A DNA stretch of 28,016 bases from Catenaria anguillulae PL171 (GCA_002102555.1 MCFL01000304.1:1-28016); one strand, 5' to 3'; shown: positions 8,904 through 20,047, numbered from the stretch's first letter. Translations and numbers: made by a program. Notes: generated by a model from the sequence alone, not told the origin.

Positions 8904-10307
8904 GTCGCCATGACACCAGAGCAATCAACTGCCCCTTATCATTCATTGCCAAGGCGAGCACCACAAGGCACTGGCACACCTCGCCCGGGTACAACAACGG
9001 CTCGGCCACTGACAAGTTCAACTACTATTCGCCCACCAACCAGCTCGAGCTCTGTCCGGCCGCCAACGAGCAGCTCCACATCAGCCGGCCACCACCCACA
9101 TCATCGTCGTCATCAGCCTCGACACCGACAAGTAGCCAAACGACATCAACGACCTGTACGTTTATTGATGATGTGCCTGCAGCTGTTTTCTCGCCAACGT
9201 AACACACATTCTAAACCCATACCAGCAACGTCGTCAACCTCATCTCAACTGCAAACCACCGCCTCGCCCACGCCCACGGGAACCGTCCCACGCGGACCAA
9301 GGGACTTGCCAACGGCCACAGGCACCTCCGTCTCCAGCAGCGATGTGGGTGACAGCTCATCAACCGACCTCGCCGTTGCGATCACCTGGGCAAGCATCGG
9401 TGGAATCATCCTGCTTGCAATCGGGATCCTTGTTTTTCGCAACAAAAAGCGGCACGAAAAGGACAACGATTCCGAGTCCATTGAAGCGACGCCGCTGCAC
9501 CCACCCGTTTTGCGCCACCCGCCTCGCCCAGCAGTCATGTCTGGCGAGTATGCGCTGAGCGCTGTTGAGCTCGAGGCAATTCAAGCGCAAGAGGATCTCA
9601 AGTCCCACCAGGAGCATCATGACCTTTCGATTCCGCCAGGACAGCCTGGTTCCAGGTTTTCCATTGGATCAACTTCATCCGCTGGCTATGTGCCCGTTCA
9701 GAGCTCGGTACCGCCCTCCTATGTCGATGCTCCCGGTGTGTCGAGCACCGATCGGCATTTCCTTCATCGCAGCACGTCGGTTCCCATGCACATTCGACCA
9801 GTTTCCTTCTCGGGCCAGCCAGCCAATCTGCCCGGCGGCCTCCATTTTCCCCCAAGTTCTCTGCAATCATTTGAGTCAGCCCATCCGCATTCAAACTCTC
9901 GTGTCTCATTCCCTGTTTACGTTGTCCCTGTCACATCGTCGATTCCCATCGACCCAAGCCTGGCGTACACTGAACATCCAACCTGGATTGCGAGTGTGCA
10001 ATACGCCAATACACTGCCGCTTTCCCCTTCGCACCCCCACTCGTATGCTGGGGGCTCGTTCCATCCTCCTCATCCACTCCCAGCGGTCATGACAAGCATT
10101 CCAGAGCAGGATCGTGTGCTGCAGCCCGTTCCTTCTATGCCCGAAATCACAACCCCCGAATCACGGCCACTTCCGAGTAGTTTGGGCGGTGATGCCAGTG
10201 TGCGGCAACGCCAACGAGTCGAGGAACGATCCCCAATGTCTGCTCAAGTCTCCACTGGTGGACAGTTGCCGAACAGCTCTTCAACTTTCACTCTTGCAGA
10301 TCTCTAG
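8904..10307 (+). CDS. Single-pass membrane protein with Ser/Thr/Pro stalk; 5' end unresolved
   Basis: The supported exons are about 8904-9155 and 9226-10307, with a 70-bp phase-1 intron (donor GTACGT, branch-like CTAAAC, acceptor ATACCAG). The upstream exon is read in the frame giving CPLSFIAKASTTRHW, NGSATDKFNYYSPTNQLEL and [16 protein letters not shown]. This joins smoothly to STSSTSSQLQTTASPTPTG, a Ser/Thr/Pro stalk. The competing unspliced frame from ATG 8859 is less protein-like. A transmembrane helix (AITWASIGGIILLAIGILVF, near 9375-9435) is followed by a basic RNKKR stop-transfer. A long Pro/Ser/His-rich cytosolic tail then ends in TFTLADL. No Met or signal peptide is visible in the first exon. 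A stop lies just upstream in its frame, so at least one 5' exon is missing; candidate acceptors end at 8903 and 8919. The architecture resembles fungal wall-sensor or kelch-type surface proteins, but the ectodomain is too incomplete to name. Confidence 0.6.
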   Translation, partial: VAMTPEQSTAPYHSLPRRAPQGTGTPRPGTTTARPLTSSTTIRPPTSSSSVRPPTSSSTSAGHHPHHRRHQPRHRQVAKRHQRPVRLLMMCLQLFSRQRNTHSKPIPATSSTSSQLQTTASPTPTGTVPRGPRDLPTATGTSVSSSDVGDSSSTDLAVAITWASIGGIILLAIGILVFRNKKRHEKDNDSESIEATPLHPPVLRHPPRPAVMSGEYALSAVELEAIQAQEDLKSHQEHHDLSIPPGQPGSRFSIGSTSSAGYVPVQSSVPPSYVDAPGVSSTDRHFLHRSTSVPMHIRPVSFSGQPANLPGGLHFPPSSLQSFESAHPHSNSRVSFPVYVVPVTSSIPIDPSLAYTEHPTWIASVQYANTLPLSPSHPHSYAGGSFHPPHPLPAVMTSIPEQDRVLQPVPSMPEITTPESRPLPSSLGGDASVRQRQRVEERSPMSAQVSTGGQLPNSSSTFTLADL

Positions 10308-10509
10308 CGTCATCCAATTGTGCTATTCAGTTCATTCGTGTAATACAGTAAAGATCCTTGGTCGTGCGACTGCACTTGGCACGGTCGTTGGACAGGTGAT
10401 GCTGCGGACTCCAGCCATCGTGGGATGCACGCCATGTCAACAACGGGATGCAAAACACATCGTTCACCTTCAATCCCAGGTGGAGTCTCTCACTCTTCCA
10501 ATTCACTCA

Positions 10510-12679
10510 ATGCAATCACTCGATAAACCTTCAACAAAGTCCACGGTCCAACGATGTCGTTTGCCTGGCGTGGCCTTGGCAAGTCTGGCGTTACTCGCGA
10601 TTGCCGTGCTGCCTGCAAACGCGTTTCTCAACATCAACACCACTGCCATCGATTTTGCTTCGCAAAGTATTCTACAAGCCAGCCTTCAGGTTTCACTCAA
10701 GTCCCGACCGCAGGCGCCGGTGGCAGTGTACTTTGATGCTCCGCGCACACGATTCAGCAAGTGCGCGATGTTGTTCAATGAGACAAACTGGTCGCGGCCC
10801 CGATCCTTGACTGTAATGGCGGAAGCATTCCTGACGCGGCTGCCGCGCCTTCTCCCCATTCGCGAGGTTCCCATCACATTCCAAGGATTTTCGGCTGCAT
10901 GTGAGCCGCAGTTTCACAATGTCACACTTCAGCTTCCAACCTGGCGAGGATCAGGAACGGCAAGGAAGTGTGTGCTGACAGGAGCAGACCCGCACATCCG
11001 TCCATTTGGGTTTGAGCAATGGTTCACATACTCGGTACATACGTTTCTCTGTTAGAAAGCTGATCTCAATGTCGATATCGCATACTGACCGACTATAGGG
11101 AGCCTTTGGTGACATTTACCTCGTCCACTCGCCCACACTTTCTATTCAAGCACGCCAATCGCGGTGCGGCCCGCGAAGCACCTGCATACACGCGCTCGGC
11201 GTTCGATACGGCAAGTCGTCATTTATCATTGACGGCTCGCGTCCTGAGCGCCTACTTCAGGCCTTGACGTCATCCATGACGGGTCTGACAGTCTCGAAAA
11301 CGCGTTCAGGAACGACCACCACGCTAAATATCGCGTTCCGATGCGGTTCCAATCTGCGCATGGATGTCGTCAATGCGGGCCCATTCACATACATGAATGT
11401 GTACTTGACGGTCCCGCCAGCGGTTCATGGTAACATTGGTGGTGTTTGTGGAACGTTTACGCCGACATCGTCGGAAGGAACAAGCGCATTGGTAGGACGA
11501 GGCGGCAGAGTCTTTGCCGCGGATTCCATCTTTGCTGCCCGGGTGCCCGGCTCACCCATTCAAAAGGGCCCACCTGCCTCCGCTCCAGCTGGGGGAGTTG
11601 CTCTGGAGTATGTCGATTCGTGGCGTGTACCCGAGTCGGACAACGTCTTCAAAAACAAGACTGTTGTCGCTCGTCCCGCCAATTTGCCTGTCCGCACAAC
11701 AACATGCTTAAGACCAAACCCCGCCGACTTCTCGTGTACTTCCTCTCGCCCGCGCCGCTCTATCGCCATCGATGTTGAAGGTGTGGAATCAGGCGACTTT
11801 GACAATACAGAGATTGACCTGACGGAGATGCCCCAGGAGCTAGAGCGCCGACAGCTGTTTCTCCTTTTACGCTGGAGTAGCAAGAATGTTTTCCAGCCAG
11901 CTTTCTCCATCCTGCCCATTCCGTACGGATTTGCATCCGTGACTTCTGTGTCTCGATACGATGGAAAGGAACCTATCACGTCATCCACTTGGACATCGTC
12001 CACCCGTCGTCGACGTGCACCACCCGCATCCCCGCCTCCTTTCACACCACCGCGTGCTCCCCTCGCAACGATAGCCAACGCCTTTCGCCAGTGTTCCACG
12101 CGACTCTCGGTCATCCCAAGCTGCGCTGAAAACATTGACGAATACATCCAACACTGCCAATCCAACATCCGCCAAGGCACGCATCCAAACACGGCGGTCG
12201 AGCTGCACAAGACCGCGTACGCGTTCATGTGTGCGCAACAGTTGCTGTCGCAAACCATGGAGCCCGACACCAAAGTGGCTCAGTGCGCCCAAACGGTGGT
12301 GCGCACGCTCGGGTTTGGTGCGAGCGGATGCAGGCGGGACGACCGGTGCTTGCAGTGCACAGAGATTGGATGCATTCAGTGCAAGGATCCGAGCAAGTAT
12401 GAGGTAAAGGCCGGGCAGTGCGTGTTGACCAAACGACCCGAGCAGCAACCGCAAGGTCGAGGATCTGGGATGAGCGCAGACTGGACCGATGACGTAGCTG
12501 GGGCGGTCGATGAGGATGGCGAGCCGGTCATGTTTGCACCAGCCCCAGCAGTCCACTTGCTGAGCAAGAAGGAAGTGATCAAGACGAGCGGAAGCGGGAA
12601 CAATGATGCTCGTGCCGAATTGCTGAGGCAGAATCCAGCCATCAATCCAGCTGCAATCAAGTCGGTTGACGTCATTTAG
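10510..12679 (+). CDS. Secreted von Willebrand factor type D domain protein (701 aa)
   Basis: Exon 1 is 10510-11034 and exon 2 is 11099-12679, with a 64-bp phase-0 intron (GTACAT donor, branch TACTGAC, acceptor GACTATAG). The frame is open upstream to 10114. I chose the ATG at 10510 because it places a signal peptide at the N-terminus: a basic and polar stretch, then a hydrophobic core (VALASLALLAIAVL) and a PANA-F type cleavage site. A VWD domain spans about residues 153-358. Its hallmarks are CVLTGADPHIRPFG, then after the intron GAFGDIYLV, QARQSRCGPRSTCIHALGV, MNVYLTVPP and GGVCGTF, and a closing DSWRVPES. A Cys-rich C-terminal region has CSTRL, SCAENIDEYIQHCQSNI, CRRDDRCLQCTEIGCIQC and a final polar tail. 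VWD domains are adhesive or multimerising modules of mucins, vitellogenins and matrix proteins. An extracellular coat or adhesion role is inferred. The gene lies 202 bp after the stop of the stalked membrane-protein gene, on the same strand. Confidence 0.85.
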
Positions 12680-12898
12680 AGTGTTGCTTTTTGGATGAGT
12701 TGAGAATGCATGTTATAGGTAAATTTGGTTCTTGACAAGAACGACGCATCAGGGAGAGAGATATTTACAATGTACAAGAGTGAGACGAAAGAGCTATTGC
12801 GTTATTGCCTGCAGACACGGACATGTTCACCGAGCGAAAGAGAAAGACCCAAATCCAGCGTTCTCAAACACTCGATGACAGACAGCCAGCCAACTGCA
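12680..12898. other. Short convergent 3' flank
   Basis: This is a 219-bp gap between the VWD gene stop and the ABC transporter stop. It must contain both 3' ends. No coding frame or distinctive structure is supported. Confidence 0.5.
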
Positions 12899-15800
12899 TT
12901 ACTGCTTGTTTGAACTCCCAAACATGTCGGCCTCCAATCCAATCGACCCTGCTGTACCTTGCCTTGAGCGCTGCTGCATTTGCTCCTGCTCCCGACGAAT
13001 CAAGCGCTCCTCAAACTCCCTCTCCACCCTGCCTTGCTCTTCTTCTTGCAACTCTTCCTCCTCTTCAGCATCCACGTCCCGATCACCACCACTACTACTG
13101 CCCTCCTCGTCGCTGCGAGCATGATGGAGCACGGCACCCGTGAGCGCTGCAGCGGGTGACAAGTCGGTTTTACTTGCGCCGAGCTTGAGCTTGCGCAGCT
13201 TGCCGGGTTGCTCGTCGGGGTCAACTGTTGGCGACGGCGTCGGCGAAGCACCGGTAGGGCGGGGTGGAGCAGACCATGGGATCGCACCAGCCGACAATGT
13301 GCGTGGGCCTTTACCCGAGCCGTTCGGCGCACCGGCCCATGCGCCAGCGGTAGACACTGACAATGCATTGCCGACCCCTTCGCCGCCAACGCTTCGGCCG
13401 TCAAGCGAAAACGATGTTTCCAGCTGCTGCGCCTGCGGCTGTACGTTCTGTGGATGCCCATCCGCTCCAACAAGCAGCGGTGTCATTGGTGTTGTTGCAG
13501 CGTCCTGAGTCGACGGGGGTGTGTACGGAATCTTTGCCGTGGATGGCGGGCCTGGCGGCGCAACGTTGGCATTCTGAAGCAAGTCCTCGTTGTCCTGCAG
13601 CTGCTTGAGCCACATGTCAAAATACATGCCCGAGGTATCAGAAATGAGCTGGTCGTGTGAGCCGCGTTGGACAATTTCGCCCGCGTGGACGACGAGGATA
13701 ATGTCGGCATGTAGAATCTGTTTCGACACGTATTGCGGTCATTATTGAGGTGATGTGCAAGTCATGTGTGGATACAGAAAGCGCACCGTGCTGAGTCGAT
13801 GCGCAATAATCAAAGTGGTCTTGTTTTCCGTCAACGACTTGAGCTGGTTTTGCAGCACACGCTCTGTTGTCGTATCAAGTGCACTCGTCGCCTACACCCA
13901 AGCTCCATTCAGCTTCCACGACAATGGTCCACTGAGCACTGGCAAAGACACATACCTCATCCAAGAAGTTGATGACAGGGTTCTTGAGCAACATCCTCGA
14001 AATGGCTACCCTTTGCTTTTCGCCACCACTCAAGCGCATCCCGCGCTCACCCACTTTTGTCTCGTACTGGTCCGGGAACGTCATAATGCGATCGTGAATC
14101 TGCGCTGCCCGCGCAGCCGCCTCGACCTCTTGATCTGTTGCGCTTGTCCGCCCGTACCGGACATTGTACTGAATCGTATCGTTGAACAAAACAGTGTCCT
14201 GCGCACCAATGTCATGGGGGACCAACCGTCAGCTACCAAGTACGTACCACGGGCATGCTACCCAAACGCACCTGCGGCACGACACCAATTAAACTCCGCA
14301 AGTCCCTCTGCCTCATGCTGCGAATGTCGATCCCATCCACTGTAATCCTGCCCGCCTGCACATCGTAAAAGCGGAACAGCAGCCGCAAGATTGTACTCTT
14401 TCCGGAGCCACTCGACCCGACCAGCGCCACCGTCTTGCCCGCTGGAATCTCAAACGAAATGTTGCGCAATGTGGGCACGCGCGGGTCATAGGCGAACGTG
14501 ACGTTTTCGAACCGGACGTGGCCTTGCATTGAGCACGGGTCGATAGAAATGGTGCGTGGAGAGTCGCGGACCTCCTAAACATGATTCGCAACAGGTAAGC
14601 CGCCGGGGGCAACCAGCGTGGAGCGGCGAGATGGATCGAGGGAACGAACAGGCATTTGGGCCAGCAAGTCGAGCATCTTTTCCATATCTGCAGTTGTGAG
14701 TACGGCATGTACTTAGCAATACGATTGCGTCAGACGTTCAAAACAATGAAATGAACAGACCAACAAAGTTCTTTTGCAGTTGACGATACAACTTGCCAAA
14801 GTCGTTGAGCGGGCCGTACAGTTGAGTAATGTACCTAAGCACAACAAAACCATACCATCAGTTCCTGAATCCCCACCCGCATTGTCGAAAACGGCGGTGA
14901 ACGGGAAAAAACGCACGACAAGAACAAAACAAAGTCACCCACACTCATGACCCTCTGCACAACCACTCGATGCGCACAAAGCAGCGCCCCGCACAAGAGC
15001 CCGACTTGAATGATCCAGTTTTGCGTCATGCTGAGCCACGACGACGTGAGCGACGAGATCCAGTCAGCGGCTTGGTAGTCGGCCATGGCTTTGGCGTATT
15101 GCTGCGATTCAAAGGTCTCGTTGTTGTACAGCTTGACGACCTCAAAGTTCTGTTTGGACGTGAGTATGCAGTGAAAAGGGACCGAGGTCAGTGTGCGGAT
15201 CGGGTGCACGGGTAACCGTGATGCTGGCTTGTTGGGAGCGAAAAGGGGTTAAAAAAGGGGTGACCAAAAGGGCAAACATACCAGCAACGAATCCACTGCT
15301 TTTGCTTGCATGGCATTCTCCAATGCATTACTCCTCCTGCGATGCTTTGTCCTCACCTCGGTAATGACGACGGTTGCCACAATGTACAAGACCATGGTCG
15401 TGCCGACAATGAGAGAAAACCACACATCAAACTGCAACCCGAAAAACACAACGGCAATCGCAATATCAATGAGCGTCGGCACAATGTTGAACAGGATGGT
15501 CGACAAGAGCGTCACAATGGACGACACGCCGCGATCCTGGACACGCAAAATCTCGCCCGTCTTGCGCGTCAAATGGAACCGGTGGCTCAGGTTGTGCAGG
15601 TGTGTAAACATGCGCTGCGAGATGGCACGCGTTGTGTACTGGCCAATGGGCATCCACAGCAGGTCCTGCGTCGTGGACACGAGGCCTACACCGCCTTGCA
15701 GGAACCGGAGCAGGACAAACAGAAGGATGGCTTCCCAGGGCAGGCGCGCGTCAGGGAGAGGGGCGGCGGGCGGAGTCCCTGACGGGTCCGTGGTGGACGA

Positions 15801-17355
15801 GGAGGCCACGGTGAGCTTGTCGACGAGTACTTTGGCTTGGATGGGGAGAAGCACGTTGACCACCCGGCCAACCACGAGGAGGAAAATGCACACCACCACG
15901 AGCCATTGCAGGTATCGGTCGGCTTGTGGCCAAATGAAGGGTGCGAGCTTGCGGAACTTTGCCGAGTAATCAGCAAATGTTTTTGGCGGTTTGAATTTGG
16001 TTTCGGGAGTGGAAGGCTGCGTTGGGGCAGTGCCGTTGGCGACAGCAGCGGCAGTCGAGGCAGGGTCATGCTGAGGGTTGGTGCTTGATCGAGTTGCACG
16101 GCGCCGGCGGCGCGCAGATGGCCCGCTTGTGCCAGAACGAGGGCGGAGAAGAGGCTGTTGCTCTTCCTCATCTGCAGCATGAGCGGCGACTTCGCGGGCA
16201 GCGACAGAGTGCTTGTAAAAGCGTGCAACAGCGATACCTGACAAGCTCAGGGGAAACACCACGTCGAGGATTTGTGGAAGCAGAAGCGCAGGCAACCACG
16301 ATACGTGCGAGTAGACGGCGTCGAATCCCGGAATTGGGTTTCCCCAGTAGAGCAGGTGATTGTAAAGCGAGCAAAGCGAAGATGCGAGTGCAATGGCCCA
16401 CAGACCAGCTACGACCCAAGTGCGATCCCATCGGTTTCGGCGAACGATAAGCAGACCCAGAGTTTGGGTCCAGGCCAGTGTGAGGCATACGTGGACGGCG
16501 AGCAACCACGGGAAAAAGTCGAGAGCCGAAGTCGGATGCGAGTGGATATGGGTCAATGCGAGCCAGAAAAGGGCAAATGCATGCGAGAGGACTTGGGCAG
16601 AAGTGAAAACGAGTGCGAATCGAGTGAGCCATTTGGGAGGTGAGAATACTGGTGAATTCGGCCGGTCAGCAACGTCCGTCGGGGCATCGGATAATGAAGA
16701 ATCACACGAGTAGTCATCATCAGCATCGGCGTCGAAATCGGTTCGAGTTCCAGGGGAGCTAGGGCCTGTGCCCGCTTGGTCGCCGTCTGGATAGTCTGTA
16801 TCAGAAGCAATGGTTGGAGAAGACCCCGGCAGCGGAGTGGAGGAAGCTCCTGTGGATCCTTCAAAGTCTATAGCACGCAATCGATATTTTGGCATTCAGA
16901 AAAGTGTCATTCGCAGCGCATACGTCGCTTGAGGTGCCAGAGGGAACCCAGGACGGACCAGTTGACGCTCGAAGCGCGTCCAAGAGCCGATTTCGCTTTT
17001 GCTGGCTCTCGTGGTTATGGCCTGGGCTAATCGACAATCCGCCGACGCCCGCGCTTGCGCTCTCGGAAGGACCGATCACGGTGCCAGCAGTGGACGGACG
17101 TGGTGGTCGTCGTGCATGGTGGGGCAGATTATGTGCTCGTCGAGCGCCAGCGGGACTGGCACGCGAGAGGCGGTGGAGGTGAAGCTTGCGGCGAAAGAAC
17201 CACGAGATTTCGCGCACGGCATAGCAGGTGGCCACGACTAGCAGCGGGGCCGTGGCCGTGACGGCGGACGTGACGGGTGCCAGGCGCGAAGCGTAGGCCC
17301 ATGGCGGGGTGTCAATGGGTAGGTCGATCGGAATGCGTTGTGTTTTCATGGTCAT
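12899..17355 (-). CDS. HMT1/ABCB6-type half ABC transporter with five-TM extra domain and long C-tail (1265 aa)
   Basis: There are nine exons in gene order: 17355-16959, 16867-15282, 15149-14917, 14834-14761, 14687-14650 (38 bp), 14574-14272, 14198-13956, 13891-13787 and 13717-12899. All phases agree, giving 1265 residues. TMD0 has one TM in exon 1 and four in exon 2. The ABC exporter core follows with six TMs, including [18 protein letters not shown] and [12 protein letters not shown]. The NBD has Walker [10 protein letters not shown] (about 829), Q-loop VVPQDTVLF, signature [13 protein letters not shown] (about 933), Walker B VINFLDEATSALD (about 952) and H-loop AHRLST (His989). Members of this family move heavy-metal conjugates or porphyrin-like substrates across vacuolar or endosomal membranes (S. 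pombe Hmt1, human ABCB6) and act as homodimers. Unusual points are a long polar loop (about 150 residues) between TM1 and TM2, and a 233-residue Pro/Ser-rich tail ending in an acidic, coiled-coil-like [11 protein letters not shown] region. The gene is divergent from the Yip1 gene. Confidence 0.92.
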
Positions 17356-17742
17356 AGTGGATTTGCTTGGCAGGTGCCCAATACCGCCAGCTTCTCCGAT
17401 CCCTCTCCATCGATTGGGCCTCGCTCCAGCGTCCCAGCCCGTCCTCGCGCCTCGCGCCGAATCGAGGCACGGAGGGCACAGGGCCGCGTCCTTCGGGCCA
17501 TGGCCGATTCTTGATTCTTGATTTGCAATTGCTCCTCACATGATCTCTTCCATGCATCCAACACGAAACAGGCCGGGCCGCCGACTCTGGGCAATACGAT
17601 CGCACATGCCGAGGCATCCTCTCTCTCTCCGATCCCACTCCATGATCTGAGCCTTTCATTCAACCACCCCGACACCAATCAGTCTTCCGCCATCCAGATC
17701 TCGCCATCCTGCCATTCCCGCCATCTCGACGTCGCCACCATC
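17356..17742. promoter_or_regulatory. Shared bidirectional promoter region
   Basis: These 387 bp separate the ATG of the leftward ABC transporter (17355) from that of the rightward Yip1-family gene (17743). It must supply both 5' leaders and both promoters, unless an unseen leader intron exists. No TATA box or repeated element stands out. An open frame continues upstream of 17743 to 17518, but its sequence looks like leader rather than protein. Confidence 0.55.
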
Positions 17743-18726
17743 ATGGCTGCCTCCAGCGAATCCCAGCAGCTCTTCACGCCCCTGACCCAAGACGAGCTCG
17801 CCATCCTCCAGCAGCCACAGTCTTCCGCGTCGGGCCCTTCGCGCACATACTCGCCCGCTCCCGGGCCTGCGCCGGCACCTCCCCCCGCACCCGCTTCGTT
17901 GCCCACCGCCGGCACCACCACAACGCCGTTCATTCCGGCCCAGCCCCAACCCCAATATGGCATCCAATCGCCGCCAGCACGCGTCGCATCGCCCGGGACA
18001 GCCAACTCGCCTTCGTCACCGCAATACCAACAGCAGCAACAGCCACTTGGCGCCATGGCTGCCCTGCTCCCCGCTGAAGGCGAAATCCGCACATTTGTCG
18101 GCGGCGACACTTTGGACGAGCCCGTTTCGGTGACCATCCTTCGTGATCTCAAGGCCATTGGTACCAAACTCAAGCGCGTATGTCTACCCAAGGGCCAATC
18201 CAATGTCCTCCGCGACTATGATCTCTGGGGCCCGTTGCTGCTCTGCTTGGGACTTTCCATCACCATGTCTCTTTCGGCCCCGCCCGAGCAAACTGCGCAC
18301 GTGTTTTCGGGCATCTTTGTGCTTGTGTGGGTCGGAGCGGCCGTTGTCACGCTCAACACAAAGCTCTTGGGTGGGACTCTATCCTTCTTTCAGTCGGTTT
18401 GTGTGCTTGGATATTGCGTGTTCCCACTGTTTTTGGCGTCCATCCTTTGCTTGTTCATTGGATGGATGCTTGTACGAGGGCCAGTGGTCTTGGGGGCGTT
18501 CATGTGGAGTACTTATGGTATGTGCTGGCGCAGTCATGTATTCATACTTGGATAGTAATGCACATTCAAGCGCACTCGACTGACTCCCGTTCTTTCACAC
18601 ACAGCCTCACTCGCTTTCCTGACGTCGGTCAACCTTGCTGGCCGTCGATTGCTTGCACTCTACCCAGTGTATCTGTTTTACTTTGCGCTTGCTTGGATGA
18701 TTGTCATTAGCAAGGCCCTCGTCTAG
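17743..18726 (+). CDS. Yip1-domain Golgi membrane protein, YIPF6-like (298 aa)
   Basis: Exon 1 is 17743-18517 and exon 2 is 18605-18726, with an 87-bp phase-1 intron (GTATGT donor, CTGAC branch, CACACAG acceptor). The start at 17743 (MAASSESQQLF) was chosen for its good context and because the frame upstream looks non-coding. Residues about 1-110 are Pro/Ala/Gln-rich with a short QQQQQ run. The conserved part begins with a family-like TLDEPVSVTILRDLKAIGTKL and continues with DYDLWGPLLLCLGLSI, LGGTLSFFQSVCVLGYCVFP, FMWSTYASLAFL and LYPVYLFYFALAWM. This makes about five hydrophobic helices. Yip1-family proteins sit in the Golgi and ER-exit membranes and bind Rab/Ypt GTPases in early secretory traffic. 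The core matches the YIPF6 branch better than Yip1 or Yif1. Human YIPF6 is shorter because it lacks the low-complexity N-terminus seen here. Confidence 0.9.
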
Positions 18727-20047
18727 CTCGCTTGTTTTCAATCATCGCCACCCTCCTTTGCCATCACCTTTCTCCTGCCTGTTCCCCCCTCCCAAGCAAT
18801 CGGTCAGTCATGTATATACCTCATATTCTGGATTGCTCACACCTTTTGTGCTCGAATCCGTCCGTCTCGGTCACGGCTACGCATCTACCTCCTGCACCGA
18901 CGACGCATCACAGCACATATCGCACACGACCGACTGTTCAGCAGACCGTAGGTATATGAATCACCAGGGAATTACACGCGGGCACGACAATACACAGCCG
19001 CTCGGCATCCGCCTTCACATTCAACCCTGATGCGATGATGCGAAGGGTAGGCTTGGCCCCCATCCCAGGATACACTCCATATCAGCCGCGCCGCGTTACA
19101 TTTTCTGCGGAGGATTCGCAACACCCGATCAATCCACCCACTTTGCATAAACATAAACATACCAGCACCCACCCTCAGCGCGAATGGTAACCAAGTCAGA
19201 TGCCAGGTTCGCGGACTCTGCGCACCGTGCGTCCACGACCAAACCTGCCCCACATCATCAACAGGATTCGACATCATTGGAGTCTCTCACGACTACGAGT
19301 CGAGACAAACTACGAATACGTCATGAACGCTTGTTCCGCTCAACGCATCATTCCAGTGTTCACATTCGCCCATGTCCGAGAACTGCGGCTCAACGTGAAT
19401 ACAATCGGTGGGATAGCTTTTCATTGCGTCTATGCCTTCCCCTGGCTCCATCGAGAATCGTGATGCGTCTCTGCTGCTCAAAGCCATTCGCGAGCATGTG
19501 ACCAGGTGGACATTTGATATATTTCTGGAGAGCAATGCAAAACACAGGTGGGAACAACACTTACGAACGACGACAAACGGAGAAACAAAACTGAGCACAA
19601 ATGGGCACAAACAATAAGGGGCACCTGCTTGATCGAGAAAGGGAACGGGCATGTGAATTGGAAAAAAAGGGGTAGGGAGCAAATACGCGCACAACTGAGG
19701 AGGGAGGGTACGTCGAATGGAGAGAACATAAATAGGGGTAAAAGGGGGACGGACGAATCGAAGCATCGGTGGGCAGAAATGACAAGACACTGGGAGTAGA
19801 ACGAAGTGGCAATACGTGTCGAGACGGAGAGGGGCAGTGGTTGGGGAAGGAACACGGCGACGAACGAGAGAGGCAAAGCAATACAAGCAATGGGAGCTGG
19901 GAAAAAAAGAGGAATGCCCAATCAAGCATGAACGAAACGCTCCCGGCTGCTGGCATACATGACCGGACGTGATCAGAAATGCTCCTCGCCAGCCATCATT
20001 GGAAACGCGCACAGAGGTGGTGGCGGTGGCGGCGGCGCCGGTGCCGG
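18727..20047. other. Convergent intergenic region, no supported gene
   Basis: It lies between the Yip1-family gene (ending 18726) and the leftward coding stretch ending at 20048. Just after 18726 the + strand is C/T-rich. From about 19500 to 19970 the + strand is purine-rich, meaning pyrimidine-rich on the minus strand downstream of the leftward gene. Long open frames exist here, the longest being 239 codons on the minus strand at 19293-20012. They come from the biased composition and show no domain, signal or codon character. Confidence 0.5.

Noticed and set aside
8382-8924. 180-codon minus-strand frame in the divergent intergenic region
   Set aside because: It crosses a 16-base G run (a Pro run in translation), has no signal or domain, and overlaps the likely 5' exon region of the rightward gene.
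8859-9155. Unspliced reading of the stalked membrane-protein gene from ATG 8859
   Set aside because: That frame gives an Arg/His-rich, unstructured segment. The alternative frame joined through a canonical 70-bp intron gives a consistent ectodomain and stalk.
10114-10509. Upstream extension of the VWD protein frame
   Set aside because: It overlaps the coding end of the preceding gene in another frame and would bury the signal peptide.
11560-12273. 237-codon minus-strand frame opposite the VWD gene
   Set aside because: Antisense to a well-supported domain-bearing exon; no recognisable features.
19293-20012. 239-codon minus-strand frame, Phe/Leu/Pro/Ser-rich, looking membrane-like
   Set aside because: The strand is pyrimidine-rich here, which removes stops in more than one frame and mimics hydrophobic protein. 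It lies in a 3' flank and a second overlapping frame is equally open.
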